NCBI GenBank assembly: GCA_023425485.1
Contig: JAFACO010000011.1
Location: forward strand, 1 to 17,238
DNA from: Bacillota bacterium
GTDB taxonomy: Bacteria > Bacillota > Clostridia > Lachnospirales > Lachnospiraceae
Direction of reading: 5' to 3'
DNA length: 17,238 nt
Part shown: positions 7,361-15,145 of the stretch, piece after piece
Numbering within the stretch: position 1 is the stretch's first letter
Layout: the number at the start of each line of letters is the position of its first letter
The notes under the pieces: generated by a model
What the model was told of the DNA's origin: nothing
Database searches by the model: none
Seen by the model: only the letters and a program-made list of their open reading frames with translations
Position numbers and translations under genes: made by a program

Positions 7361-8548
7361 ATGCATACAGAAACGATATCCAAGGAAGAAGCTAGATTAT
7401 TTCTCATACAATATCATAATTTAAATAATTGCCAACCCTATTGCGGTAAAGAGGGAATCCTTTCGTATTTCGAAAAGGTAGGCAGTATCCAATATGATCC
7501 ACTGAATGTTGTTGGCCGCAATGCTGATCTAGTTCTCCAATCAAAAATTACTGATTACAAACCCAATCTATTGCAGGATTTACTCTATAAGGAACGGGAC
7601 TTAGTTGACGGATGGGATAAGGAAATGTGTATCTACTTGACAAGCCAATATTCCAGGTTTGAACGTATTAGACAGACTCGCACTGACTTAATCAAATACA
7701 CCTTAGAATATCGCGGACAGCTTGCTGTATTTGACATACTTGATGAAGTACGAAACTCAATAAAAAGCCGTGGTGCATTAAGCTCGAAAGACCTATCCAT
7801 TGGTGAAATCAGGAAAGATCGCTGGGGACCCAAAAAATTATCCAGCGCTGCACTTGATTATCTTTATACAAAGGGTGAGTTAAGTATAGTGAATAAGAGT
7901 GGTACACAAAAATTATACGACTTTACTGAAAATGTGTTTAATGAAGATATAACTGAACCTTTCCCTTTTCAGGATGATGAAGATTTTCTTAGTTGGTATG
8001 TGAAACGCCGTATCGGTAGCGTCGGTATGCTTTGGGATAGGCGCGGGGGTGCGTGGCAGGGATATTATCTCTACGATAAAGCACTAAGAGAAAAAACACT
8101 GAATAATTTACTGGAAGCAGGTAGCATCCTTCGCTTTCAAGTGGAGGACCTCAAAGCTTCCTTCTATGTTAGAAAGCAGGACTTATCTTACTTTCAATCT
8201 GGCTCTAATAAAACAGTTGCCAAGTTCCTGGCTCCTCTAGACAACTTTCTATGGGATAGGGATATGATATCAAAGCTCTTTGGTTTTGATTATAGTTGGG
8301 AGGTCTATCTTCCAGTAGAAAAACGCAAATATGGTTATTACGTTTTACCCGTCCTGTATGGAAACCAGTTAATTGCTAGATTTGAACCCAATCAGGCACG
8401 AAAAGGCTCCGAATTTTCAATTAAGAATTGGTGGTGGGAGAAAGATGTAGCGGTTACATCAGATATGAAAGAGGCTATTTCTATCGCAGTTAATGATTTT
8501 TGCAGCTACCTTGAAGCAGAAAATAAGTTTGATAAAACTATATTATAA
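7361..8548 (+). CDS. YcaQ/AlkX-like winged-helix DNA glycosylase family protein
   Basis: Member of the winged-helix family that includes E. coli YcaQ (AlkX) and AlkZ, DNA glycosylases that unhook interstrand crosslinks or remove bulky alkylated bases. The product has 395 residues, usual for the family. Near the N-terminus it has GSIQYDPLNVVGRNADLVLQ. Within it, Gln44-Tyr-Asp46 fits the Q-hydrophobic-D catalytic motif of the YcaQ branch. Later conserved-looking stretches are SSAALDYLYTKGELSI, GMLWDRRGGAWQGYY and FLAPLDNFLWDR, all typical of the family. A TTG at 7346 would extend the protein by five residues, but it overlaps GGGAGG, which is the ribosome binding site of ATG 7361, so the ATG is chosen. 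It is transcribed alone, between a divergent cax and a convergent phosphatase gene. Substrate is not shown by the sequence. Confidence 0.85.
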   Translation: MHTETISKEEARLFLIQYHNLNNCQPYCGKEGILSYFEKVGSIQYDPLNVVGRNADLVLQSKITDYKPNLLQDLLYKERDLVDGWDKEMCIYLTSQYSRFERIRQTRTDLIKYTLEYRGQLAVFDILDEVRNSIKSRGALSSKDLSIGEIRKDRWGPKKLSSAALDYLYTKGELSIVNKSGTQKLYDFTENVFNEDITEPFPFQDDEDFLSWYVKRRIGSVGMLWDRRGGAWQGYYLYDKALREKTLNNLLEAGSILRFQVEDLKASFYVRKQDLSYFQSGSNKTVAKFLAPLDNFLWDRDMISKLFGFDYSWEVYLPVEKRKYGYYVLPVLYGNQLIARFEPNQARKGSEFSIKNWWWEKDVAVTSDMKEAISIAVNDFCSYLEAENKFDKTIL

Positions 8549-8602
8549 AATATTAATAAATCTATTCAGAACCAAGCTCGTTAATTTCCTGATTATAGAA
8601 GA

Positions 8603-8639
8603 TAACTGGAGAAACAATTTATGCAAGTGTCTTCAGTTA
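8603..8639. terminator. Weak hairpin between convergent genes
   Basis: TAACTGGAGA (8603-8612) pairs with TCTTCAGTTA (8630-8639), ten pairs with one G-U and a 17-nt loop. It lies between the ends of the glycosylase gene (8548) and the phosphatase gene (8643). There is no solid T-run on either side, so terminator function is only likely from position. Confidence 0.35.
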
Positions 8640-8642
8640 CTT

Positions 8643-9218
8643 CTATTCTAAATTAAACACATTAATCTTTTCTAGCTCAATGCAACGGCGGTCTTCGTCA
8701 AAGATGAATTTCACAATCCAAGGCATTAAATACTTTATATTATTAAAGTCCTTGAACCCAAAGGAATTATCATAATAATTAAGAATGGTACTAAGTGCTG
8801 TTCCGTGACTGCCTACTACAATATTTTTGTTCTTATGTTCTGTCAGCACTTTTTCTAGTGCTGCAATATTACGCATCTGAACTTCCTTAAGACATTCCCC
8901 ATCACTTAATTTGTACTCAAAGTCCTCCCACTGCTTCTGAGCAAATCCCATAAAATCCTCAATCCAGCAACTATCCACCCTACGCTCTCTAAAGTCTTCA
9001 ATAATAGTAACTTTTATATTAAGTGTTTTAGCAAATCCCTCAGCCGTTTCAATTGCTCTTTGAAAAGGACTGGATAGCACAACCTCTATTTGCTTGTCCT
9101 CTAAATATGTATTAACTAAGGCCAAATCACGCTTGCCCTTCTCCGTTAGTGCTCTGGTTAAATCATCATGATTATTAAAATCTGGCTCTGCATGTCTTAC
9201 AAAATATAATGTTGTCAT
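8643..9218 (-). CDS. Histidine phosphatase family protein (phosphoglycerate-mutase-like)
   Basis: Soluble phosphatase of the broad-specificity branch (PhoE/GpmB-like), using a phosphohistidine intermediate. The catalytic motif FVRHAEPD is at residues 6-13. SSPFQRAIETA supplies the conserved arginine, and the second histidine is in VGSHGTALS. The 191-residue length fits the family. A longer reading frame starts at 9287, but GGGAGG sits five bases ahead of ATG 9218, which gives the standard MTTLYFVRH start, so that ATG is used. It follows the NUDIX gene by 90 bp in the same direction, so the two are probably one transcript. Substrate cannot be told from sequence; a small phosphorylated metabolite or nucleotide is likely from the pairing. 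Confidence 0.9.
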   Translation of the reverse strand: MTTLYFVRHAEPDFNNHDDLTRALTEKGKRDLALVNTYLEDKQIEVVLSSPFQRAIETAEGFAKTLNIKVTIIEDFRERRVDSCWIEDFMGFAQKQWEDFEYKLSDGECLKEVQMRNIAALEKVLTEHKNKNIVVGSHGTALSTILNYYDNSFGFKDFNNIKYLMPWIVKFIFDEDRRCIELEKINVFNLE

Positions 9219-9308
9219 AAAACCTCCCAAGGCTGTTTTTGTTTGCTTAGTTTTTAAAACCAAGGTTGTATAAACATTGTATTTCACTTCTTCCGGTATC
9301 CTAATCTT

Positions 9309-9737
9309 TCAATTATTGAATTCACAACTAACTCTTTCTAATAGAAAGGGTTGAATCTCCGGATAAGTCCAATTATCAGGTAGCTCATTAAAAAGCTCAA
9401 TTTTTTCAATTTCAAGATTAGGCAGTTCCTCAAATAACCGAATATCAGCATAATAAAGCATGCCAAAGGATTCCTCTCTTGAAATACTATCTTTAGCTGT
9501 AACAGAATATACGCAAATTTGCTTAATAGAGTAATCCACCGCTCCTGTTTCTTCGAATAACTCTCTTCTGGCAGTTGTTAATATATCTTCCCCTGTTTCT
9601 CTATGCCCACCAGGAAATTCATAGGTAGTTCGCTCTTTATGTTTGCACAACACCCATTTGCCCTGGCTCTTTGCTACAATAACTGCAAATTTTAATAAAT
9701 CATCTTCCACTCTGTCATAGAAATTTACGTTCAGCAT
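9309..9737 (-). CDS. NUDIX hydrolase
   Basis: Hydrolyses nucleoside-diphosphate-linked compounds, typically as a house-cleaning or nucleotide-pool enzyme, using Mg2+ bound by the Nudix box. The full box G-x5-E-x7-R-E-x-x-E-E-x-G is present at residues 44-65 (GHRETGE, then RELFEETGA). FPGG just before it is also typical. The protein is 142 residues, a single-domain size. AGAGG precedes ATG 9737 at normal distance. It is the first gene of a minus-strand pair with the histidine phosphatase. A TATAAT (9771-9776 on the complement) with a poorly spaced −35, and an inverted repeat CAATTA-A-TAATTG (9800-9812), lie upstream. The substrate is unknown. Confidence 0.92.
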   Translation of the reverse strand: MLNVNFYDRVEDDLLKFAVIVAKSQGKWVLCKHKERTTYEFPGGHRETGEDILTTARRELFEETGAVDYSIKQICVYSVTAKDSISREESFGMLYYADIRLFEELPNLEIEKIELFNELPDNWTYPEIQPFLLERVSCEFNN

Positions 9738-9958
9738 AAGATGTCCTCTCTTTCTCTATATCTGTCTTATATTATAAAATTAAACTGACTCTTATTTTAC
9801 AATTAATAATTGGAAATATCTATAATTAAAATTTAATATAATTAAATCTTAGTTTAAAAATCCTATTTTGCCCATTATTAACACTAAAATATTTTCTTAT
9901 TTTTAAATTAAAAAGCACATACTAAGTGTATCAATTTGAAATTAAGGAGGAAATTAAA

Positions 9959-10114
9959 ATGCACAATAATAAAAATAGAATGAAAGACAGAGAAAAAAGC
10001 AGCTCTGAACTAAGAAAAATGGAACCAAAGGACAATGAAGATGTGGGACGTGTGAATGGTCACGGTCCAAAGCAACATGATGGCGGACATGAAAAAGTAG
10101 GTCATGGAAGATAA
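9959..10114 (+). CDS. Small charged protein with His/Gly-rich tail (51 residues), unknown function
   Basis: I do not recognise this protein. An excellent AAGGAGG lies eight bases before ATG 9959, which selects this start over a frame opening at 9926. The first 30 residues are very hydrophilic and mixed-charge (KNRMKDREKSSSELRKMEPK). The tail is Gly/His-rich, with His35, His40, His44 and His49 in the last 17 residues. There is no hydrophobic core, signal peptide, Cys or transmembrane segment, so it is probably disordered and could bind a metal ion through the histidines (inference). It ends 36 bp before the YyaL-like gene in the same direction, so the two are likely co-transcribed. A weak promoter TTGCCC-16-TATTTT may lie about 65-90 bp upstream. 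The rest of the 220-bp gap before it is AT-rich and empty. Confidence 0.7.
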   Translation: MHNNKNRMKDREKSSSELRKMEPKDNEDVGRVNGHGPKQHDGGHEKVGHGR

Positions 10115-10150
10115 AAGACTAATTAACCCATGATGATAAGGAGTATAAAA

Positions 10151-12274
10151 ATGAATACAACTGAACATGTAACCAACAAAGGTCAAGGAACCTCAAGAAT
10201 TCCCAATAAATTAGCCGGTCAAAATTCACCCTATCTTTTGCAACATCTCTATAACCCTGTAAATTGGTATCCCTGGTGTAAGGAGGCCTTTGAAAAAGCA
10301 GAAAATGAGAACAAACCCGTCTTTCTCTCTATTGGTTATTCCACCTGTCACTGGTGCCATGTGATGGCACATGAATGCTTTGAGGATGATGAAGTTGCCC
10401 AAATTTTAAATGAATCTTTTGTCTGTATTAAGGTAGATAAAGAGGAGCGTCCTGACATTGACAATGTCTACATGACTGTCTGTCAAGTTACAACCGGTCA
10501 AGGTGGGTGGCCTCTTACCATTCTTATGGCTCCTGATAAGAAGCCTTTTTTTGCAGCTACCTATATCCCGAAGGAACCGCGTTATGGTATGTTCGGATTG
10601 GTTGATCTTCTTACACAGGTGAGACAGACCTGGAAGGAGAATCCAACAGATCTACTTCAAACAGGAAATAAACTTTCAGAAATCATGAAGAGCGAATTTG
10701 AAGCCTCTTCGGATAGCGCTGAAGTTACAAAGGACTTAATCAATCTTGCTGTAACACAATTTAGTCAGAGTTTTGACCATGATTACGGTGGTTTTGGTAA
10801 CGAACCTAAATTCCCTTCGCCCCATAACCTAATGTTTTTATTGCGTTATGCCAAACTGGAATCAGATGAGACCGCTCTATTTATGGTGGAAAACACTCTT
10901 AAGCATATGTATCGCGGCGGAATCTATGACCATATTGGATATGGATTTTCAAGATACTCGACAGATGCCAGATGGCTGGTTCCACATTTTGAAAAAATGC
11001 TTTATGACAATGCTATGTTAGCTCTCACCTATACCGAAGCCTATCAACATACCAAGGACCGACTATATAAAACTGTAGCACAGCAAATCTTTGAGTATAT
11101 TCGCCGGGAAATGACCGACCCAGAAGGTGGTTTTTACTGTGCACAGGATGCGGATAGTGAAGGTGTGGAAGGTAAATATTATGTTTTTACCCCTGATGAG
11201 GTAAACCAGGTGTTGGGCAATGAAGACGGTTCTTACTTTAATGAGTATTTTAATATTACGGTAGATGGTAATTTTGAAGGTGCCTCTATACCAAACCTTA
11301 TTAATTCCCATGAGTTAAAATCAGATAACGAGCGCATTGTTCGTCTTTGTAATAAGCTCTATACCTATCGTCTGGATAGAACCAAGCTCCATAAGGATGA
11401 TAAAATTCTTACTTCCTGGAATGCATTAATGATTACGGCATATGCTACTGCTGCAAAAGTTTTTGATAATCCTGATTATCTTGAAGTTGCTGAACAGGCA
11501 GCAGCGTTTACCAATGCCAGACTTACCGATAAGAATGGCTTACTCTATGTAAGTTATCGTGATGATCGAGCTGCACACTTTGGATTAATTGACGACTATG
11601 CCTTCCACTGTATGGCACTGCTTTCTCTCTATGAGATTACCTTTAAAATAGATTATCTAAAACAAGCTACAACACTTGCTGATACTATGATAGAGTTGTT
11701 CTGGGATCAGAAATACGGTGGATTTTTCTTAAATGCGGCAGATGCAGAACCACTTCTTTATCGGCCTAAGGAAGTTCATGATGGCGCAATCCCTTCTGGT
11801 AATTCAGTAGCTGGTTATGTTCTTCAAAGACTAGCTAAGCTTACCGCTGATGAACGGTATATTACGTATGCGGACAAGCAATTGAGATTTCTTGCTGGCC
11901 AAGTTAAAGATTATCCTGCTGGCCACAGCTTTTCATTGATTGCTTTTCTAGGTGCACTTTATCCTTCAAAGGAAATTGTATGTGTAGCCCATCGCACACC
12001 TTCTGCTAAAGTTAATAACCGTGATTCAGGTGAAAGAGAAAATTATCCGGAGTTATTGGAATATCTTTCTGAGCATTTTGAACCAAATACTGTAGTATTG
12101 CTAAAAACCTTAGATAATGAAGAAAAATTGCAATCCATCGCGAATTATGTCAAAGATTATCAAGTTATAAATGATAAAACCACATATTATGTGTGTGAAA
12201 ACCATCATTGCATGTCTCCTAGTAATGAACTGCCCTCCCCTGATTGCACCGTTTCTAAAGCAAAGCAGGGTTGA
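10151..12274 (+). CDS. Thioredoxin-domain protein of the YyaL/SSP411 (DUF255) family
   Basis: A 707-residue, apparently cytosolic protein. The N-terminal thioredoxin-like domain (about 17-180) has the characteristic NSPYLLQHLYNPVNWYPW and a CxxC in STCHWCHVM (Cys66, Cys69). It then has VDKEERPDIDNVYM and GGWPLTILMAPDKKPFF, diagnostic for the family. The remainder folds in relatives as an alpha/alpha toroid like N-acylglucosamine epimerases; NEPKFPSPHNL, HFEKMLYDNAML and GGFFLNAADAEP belong to it. Bacterial members are poorly characterised; redox or sugar-related roles have been suggested from fold only. AAGGAG seven bases before ATG 10151 fixes the start, although an in-frame ATG exists at 10130. 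It sits downstream of the small His-tailed protein and is followed by a strong terminator. Full length, no frameshift. Confidence 0.92.
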   Translation: MNTTEHVTNKGQGTSRIPNKLAGQNSPYLLQHLYNPVNWYPWCKEAFEKAENENKPVFLSIGYSTCHWCHVMAHECFEDDEVAQILNESFVCIKVDKEERPDIDNVYMTVCQVTTGQGGWPLTILMAPDKKPFFAATYIPKEPRYGMFGLVDLLTQVRQTWKENPTDLLQTGNKLSEIMKSEFEASSDSAEVTKDLINLAVTQFSQSFDHDYGGFGNEPKFPSPHNLMFLLRYAKLESDETALFMVENTLKHMYRGGIYDHIGYGFSRYSTDARWLVPHFEKMLYDNAMLALTYTEAYQHTKDRLYKTVAQQIFEYIRREMTDPEGGFYCAQDADSEGVEGKYYVFTPDEVNQVLGNEDGSYFNEYFNITVDGNFEGASIPNLINSHELKSDNERIVRLCNKLYTYRLDRTKLHKDDKILTSWNALMITAYATAAKVFDNPDYLEVAEQAAAFTNARLTDKNGLLYVSYRDDRAAHFGLIDDYAFHCMALLSLYEITFKIDYLKQATTLADTMIELFWDQKYGGFFLNAADAEPLLYRPKEVHDGAIPSGNSVAGYVLQRLAKLTADERYITYADKQLRFLAGQVKDYPAGHSFSLIAFLGALYPSKEIVCVAHRTPSAKVNNRDSGERENYPELLEYLSEHFEPNTVVLLKTLDNEEKLQSIANYVKDYQVINDKTTYYVCENHHCMSPSNELPSPDCTVSKAKQG

Positions 12275-12304
12275 TACTTCCCTTTATCTTTGCATGGTCA
12301 AAAT

Positions 12305-12322
12305 GGAACGATAAGTCGTTCC
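12305..12322 (+). repeat. Hairpin downstream of the YyaL-like gene
   Basis: GGAACGA / TCGTTCC with loop TAAG, perfect seven-pair stem 30 bp beyond the stop. No T-run follows. It may help protect or process the 3' end ahead of the stronger terminator beyond it. Confidence 0.45.
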
Positions 12323-12333
12323 TTATCATGAAC

Positions 12334-12380
12334 AAAAAGTGATAGGATAATCTTTTAAAAAAAGATACCTATCACTTTTT
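12334..12380. terminator. Bidirectional Rho-independent terminator
   Basis: AAAAAGTGATAGG (12334-12346) is perfectly complementary to CCTATCACTTTTT (12368-12380). ATCTTTT / AAAAGAT can form an inner stem. T-runs exist on both strands. It serves the YyaL-like gene (plus) and the convergent peptidoglycan-binding gene (minus). Confidence 0.9.
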
Positions 12381-12451
12381 ATATATATGAGTTTGTTGCA
12401 GTTTTATCTTTATTTTTAAGAAGTAGGATATCATACTCCTATCTAGTTATT

Positions 12452-13282
12452 TTAGTAATTACTCCATATATATTCTGCTGCTTTTTCAACCATATTTTGC
12501 ATGGAAGATTGAACAACATTGGTGGTATGGGTGCGACTATTCTTAAAGTGAATATCCATGACACCACTGCATCCATTATTTTTAACTGCATCCAGGTTAA
12601 CACCTCGGCCATATCCACCGCTTCGGTTACTAACATATTTACCTGCTGTGGCAGAATCAACTCCAGCATGAGGCATTGCAGTCATAGAAGCAGCAATTGT
12701 ATAATCTCCAAATTGAACAACTACAGCTCTACGTTCCCAACTAAAACCACCCCAGATTTTCTTTATTGTTGCTGTATCCTCTTTTGTAAGTGGTTCCACA
12801 TCCGCATGATTGGTTCCATAGGTTCTTCTTACTTCAAAGCTCTTACCGGTTTCGACATCTGTGATAACTGCATTTACTCCTCTATCCCAGATATTTCTCA
12901 CTTCCTTAAACCAATCCAAATCACCAATGTTATCACTTACTGTTTTCGTTGACATTGACATGAGTGAAATTTCACTTTTCTTTTCTGTTCCCTTACTACT
13001 TACTAGTAGAACGCTTTTTGTTTTCTTTCCTACAATACCATCTGCATATAAGCCATTCGCTTTTTGAAAACGCTTAACTGCTGCTACTGTTATACTCCCG
13101 TAGTAGCCAGTGGTCTTGGAATATGTATAGTAGCCCAATTCTTTTAGACTTGTCTGTATCTGTTTTACTTCACTTCCCTTATCGCCACGTTTCACTATCG
13201 CAGCTGAAGCATTAATAGGGGTAAATGCCATTAAGAAAGCAATGCAGGTTACGGTTAATCTAATCACTAATTTGGTACTCAT
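12452..13282 (-). CDS. Secreted peptidoglycan-binding (PG_binding_1) protein with His-rich C-terminal domain
   Basis: Exported wall-associated protein of 276 residues. Residues 1-27 form a signal peptide ending INASA-A. Residues about 31-92 are a PG_binding_1 repeat (VKRGDKGSEVKQIQTSLKEL, then GSITVAAVKRFQ and GIVGKKT). A short Ser/Lys linker leads to a C-terminal domain (about 122-272) often seen in clostridial and Paenibacillus wall proteins. Its conserved-looking positions are RTYGTNHADVE (His159, Asp161), MPH (His205), DIH (His245) and SRTH (His252). His/Asp spacing of this kind suggests a metal site, perhaps a wall peptidase or amidase fold, but I know of no proven activity. TTAGGAG precedes ATG 13282. 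It is transcribed from a strong promoter and terminated by the shared hairpin at 12334-12380. Confidence 0.85.
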   Translation of the reverse strand: MSTKLVIRLTVTCIAFLMAFTPINASAAIVKRGDKGSEVKQIQTSLKELGYYTYSKTTGYYGSITVAAVKRFQKANGLYADGIVGKKTKSVLLVSSKGTEKKSEISLMSMSTKTVSDNIGDLDWFKEVRNIWDRGVNAVITDVETGKSFEVRRTYGTNHADVEPLTKEDTATIKKIWGGFSWERRAVVVQFGDYTIAASMTAMPHAGVDSATAGKYVSNRSGGYGRGVNLDAVKNNGCSGVMDIHFKNSRTHTTNVVQSSMQNMVEKAAEYIWSNY

Positions 13283-13333
13283 ATTTTTTTCTCCTAACTT
13301 TTAACTTTGCCATCTGTAGTAAGAACAGATTAT

Positions 13334-13362
13334 ATTCTATTACGCATTTGTTAATATGTCAA
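13334..13362 (-). promoter_or_regulatory. Strong sigma-A-like promoter of the peptidoglycan-binding gene
   Basis: Minus strand TTGACA (13357-13362), 17-bp spacer, TAGAAT (13334-13339). The −35 is perfect. Upstream (13372-13412) TAATATTT occurs three times, starting at 13372, 13383 and 13405, that is at 11- and 22-bp steps, suggesting an UP-element-like or bent segment. Confidence 0.75.
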
Positions 13363-13470
13363 CACATTATTTAATATTTCCGTAATATTTAATTTATATT
13401 TATGTAATATTTGGTAGTTATGGAATTAAGTGTATTAACTGAAAAGTTAGTACGTTATAATCCTTACAAT

Positions 13471-13532
13471 ATAAAAGACCTGTTGCTTTATACTGCATCA
13501 AAATGATGCATTTAAAACAACAGGTCTTTTAT
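13471..13532. terminator. Long terminator downstream of degV
   Basis: Perfect 15-bp arms ATAAAAGACCTGTTG (13471-13485) and CAACAGGTCTTTTAT (13518-13532), enclosing a second perfect hairpin TGCATCA / TGATGCA (13494-13500, 13504-13510). On the minus strand the stem ends in TTTTAT, 16 bp beyond the degV stop. The stem can form on either strand. Confidence 0.85.
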
Positions 13533-13547
13533 TAATTTTATAAGTTA

Positions 13548-14390
13548 TTACTTTTTAATATAAGTGATGAAACAAGCACCTGGGCCGGCATGTGTACCTA
13601 TAACACAGCCAACTGGATAAATTCTTGTATCCTTCAAGCCATACTTTTCAATTACTTTTTCCTGAAGCATTAATGCTTTACTATCCTCCGAGGAATAACC
13701 AAACATAACCGGGTAACTTTTATCAATGGAACCATATTCATCTACAATTTCAAGAATTCTTGCTATTCCCTTGTTGGTACCTCGTTCCTTATCTACCACG
13801 GATACCACACCATCCTTGACCGTAATGATGGGCTTGAATTTTAAAAGAGTTCCAAGGATAGCAGAAGATTTTGATAAACGCCCTCCTTTATGTAGAAACT
13901 CCAAGGTGTCTACCATAGCTAAAAGCACGGTACGCTGTTTTAGTTCTTCTAACTCATTGGCTATTTGAACCATTGGCATCTGCTGTTCTCTTAATTTTAT
14001 TGCATGCTCTACCAGTAACCTAAGGTTTGTAATGGTGGTAAGACTATCTACAATTGAGATTTCTGAATACTCACACATTTCCTTTGCAATCACTGCACTT
14101 TGATAGGTTCCACTTAACTTACTGGATATTAAGATTACAAGTACACTGTCTCCAACTTCCTTAGCTTCCTCAAAATACTTTAGAAAATCATCTGGAGCAG
14201 GTTGTGAAGTTGTTGGGAGCTTTTCTGCGGTTACTAGTTTCTCATAAAAACCCTCTATGGAAATATCAATCCCATCTCTATATTCCTTTTCACCAAAGAT
14301 AACCTTTAAAGGAACAATGGTTATCCCCATCTGTGCTGCCTGTTCTGTTGTAATGTCTGCAGTTGAATCAGTTATAATTCTAAGGCTCAT
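13548..14390 (-). CDS. DegV family (fatty-acid-binding, FakB-like) protein
   Basis: DegV proteins bind a fatty acid. FakB members present it to the FakA kinase for phosphorylation and entry into phospholipid synthesis. The 280-residue length is the family norm. Motifs in order are RIITDSTADI (4-13), LPTTSQPAPDDF (58-69), LISSKLSGTYQSA (87-99) with conserved Ser/Thr for the carboxylate, FLHKGGRLSKSSA mid-protein, and GTHAGPGA near the end. A longer frame starts at 14420, but the ATG at 14390 gives the family start MSLRIITDST. It is preceded by AGGGGGAA inside the marR gene and lies one base after the marR stop (TAG-A-ATG), so translational coupling is likely. There is no fakA in the window. 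Whether it is FakB proper is uncertain. Confidence 0.9.
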   Translation of the reverse strand: MSLRIITDSTADITTEQAAQMGITIVPLKVIFGEKEYRDGIDISIEGFYEKLVTAEKLPTTSQPAPDDFLKYFEEAKEVGDSVLVILISSKLSGTYQSAVIAKEMCEYSEISIVDSLTTITNLRLLVEHAIKLREQQMPMVQIANELEELKQRTVLLAMVDTLEFLHKGGRLSKSSAILGTLLKFKPIITVKDGVVSVVDKERGTNKGIARILEIVDEYGSIDKSYPVMFGYSSEDSKALMLQEKVIEKYGLKDTRIYPVGCVIGTHAGPGACFITYIKK

Positions 14391-14391
14391 T

Positions 14392-14826
14392 CTATTCCCC
14401 CTGTGATAACATAATGTCATTAATTCGTTCTATCATCATTTCTAATTGAAGTATCTCATCCTTTGAAAACTTCTCTCGAATCCCATTCATCAAATCCATA
14501 TTGAAGGAAGCATTTACACCATAGGTATTCGTAAATTTATCTGTAACCTCCAGGTAGAACTCTCTTCGATCTGCTTTTGAGGATACCTTTTTCACATACC
14601 CCTTGTCTATTAGATTGCTAATTCTATAGGTCGCATTCGGCTGTGATATATTAACATACTCCGCAAATTGATGTATCGTAGGTCGATTCATTAAATAAAT
14701 TGCCTCAACACAATAGGCTTCTGTAGGGCTTAAGCTATCTTCCTCCTCATTTACGCTGGAAAATAGATTTTTACAATAATTATTTCTAAACGTAATATAA
14801 AGTTTTTCAAATTGTTCTTCTAACAT
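14392..14826 (-). CDS. MarR family transcriptional regulator
   Basis: Winged-helix repressor or activator of 144 residues, the family norm. The N-terminal dimerisation helix is followed by LSPTEAYCVEAIYLM, recognition region TIHQFAEYVNISQPNATYRISNLIDKGYVKK (about 50-80, HTH) and wing SSKADRREFYLEVT (82-95), with the usual DRR motif. Its gene is the first of an operon with degV, stop and start being one base apart. A near-perfect inverted repeat overlaps its own promoter, so autoregulation is probable. By analogy, FabT-type MarR proteins control fatty-acid genes, and linkage to a fatty-acid-binding DegV would suit a lipid-responsive regulator. That is inference; ligand and regulon are unknown. 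AGGTGA precedes ATG 14826. Confidence 0.9.
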   Translation of the reverse strand: MLEEQFEKLYITFRNNYCKNLFSSVNEEEDSLSPTEAYCVEAIYLMNRPTIHQFAEYVNISQPNATYRISNLIDKGYVKKVSSKADRREFYLEVTDKFTNTYGVNASFNMDLMNGIREKFSKDEILQLEMMIERINDIMLSQGE

Positions 14827-14847
14827 ATAGTCACCTACTTTTGTTAA

Positions 14848-14876
14848 AATATTTTAATTAAATTTATTTAAATATT
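14848..14876. promoter_or_regulatory. Inverted repeat overlapping the marR promoter, candidate MarR operator
   Basis: AATATTTTAAT (14848-14858) and ATTTAAATATT (14866-14876) are complementary in 10 of 11 positions across a 7-bp centre. The right arm covers the −10 box, and the left arm lies downstream of the start of transcription, a typical place for MarR autorepression. Confidence 0.5.
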
Positions 14877-14900
14877 ATCATCTGAAATTTACTTTGTCAA
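14872..14900 (-). promoter_or_regulatory. Sigma-A-like promoter of marR-degV
   Basis: Minus strand TTGACA (14895-14900), 17-bp spacer, TAATAT (14872-14877). Near consensus. Confidence 0.75.
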
Positions 14901-14968
14901 TTCAAATATTAATTGGGAATGCTAAAAAAAACAATTCAAGCTTTTTTGTTCATGACAAACAGCTTATA

Positions 14969-14996
14969 TTGCTAAAAAATAGATAGAATTTATACT
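14969..14996 (+). promoter_or_regulatory. Possible promoter of the ccdA-tlpA fusion gene
   Basis: TTGCTA (14969-14974), 16-bp spacer, TATACT (14991-14996). An alternative −10 TATAAT lies at 15048-15053 without a good −35. A small inverted repeat CGTAC-CCCCA-GTACG (15082-15096) lies between these and the gene. Confidence 0.35.
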
Positions 14997-15145
14997 ATAA
15001 AGTGCAAAATTACGCTTAAATTGCGTGCATGTTTCCCTCGTCTATTGTATAATTTATTTATATAAGCACAATAAAATTTAACGTACCCCCAGTACGAAAA
15101 CATTATGTGAAACATTTTATAACATGATTAAGAAAGGAGATTTCA

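Noticed and set aside
9219..9287. N-terminal extension of the histidine phosphatase
   Set aside because: The extra 23 residues are unlike the family, and GGGAGG directly precedes ATG 9218.
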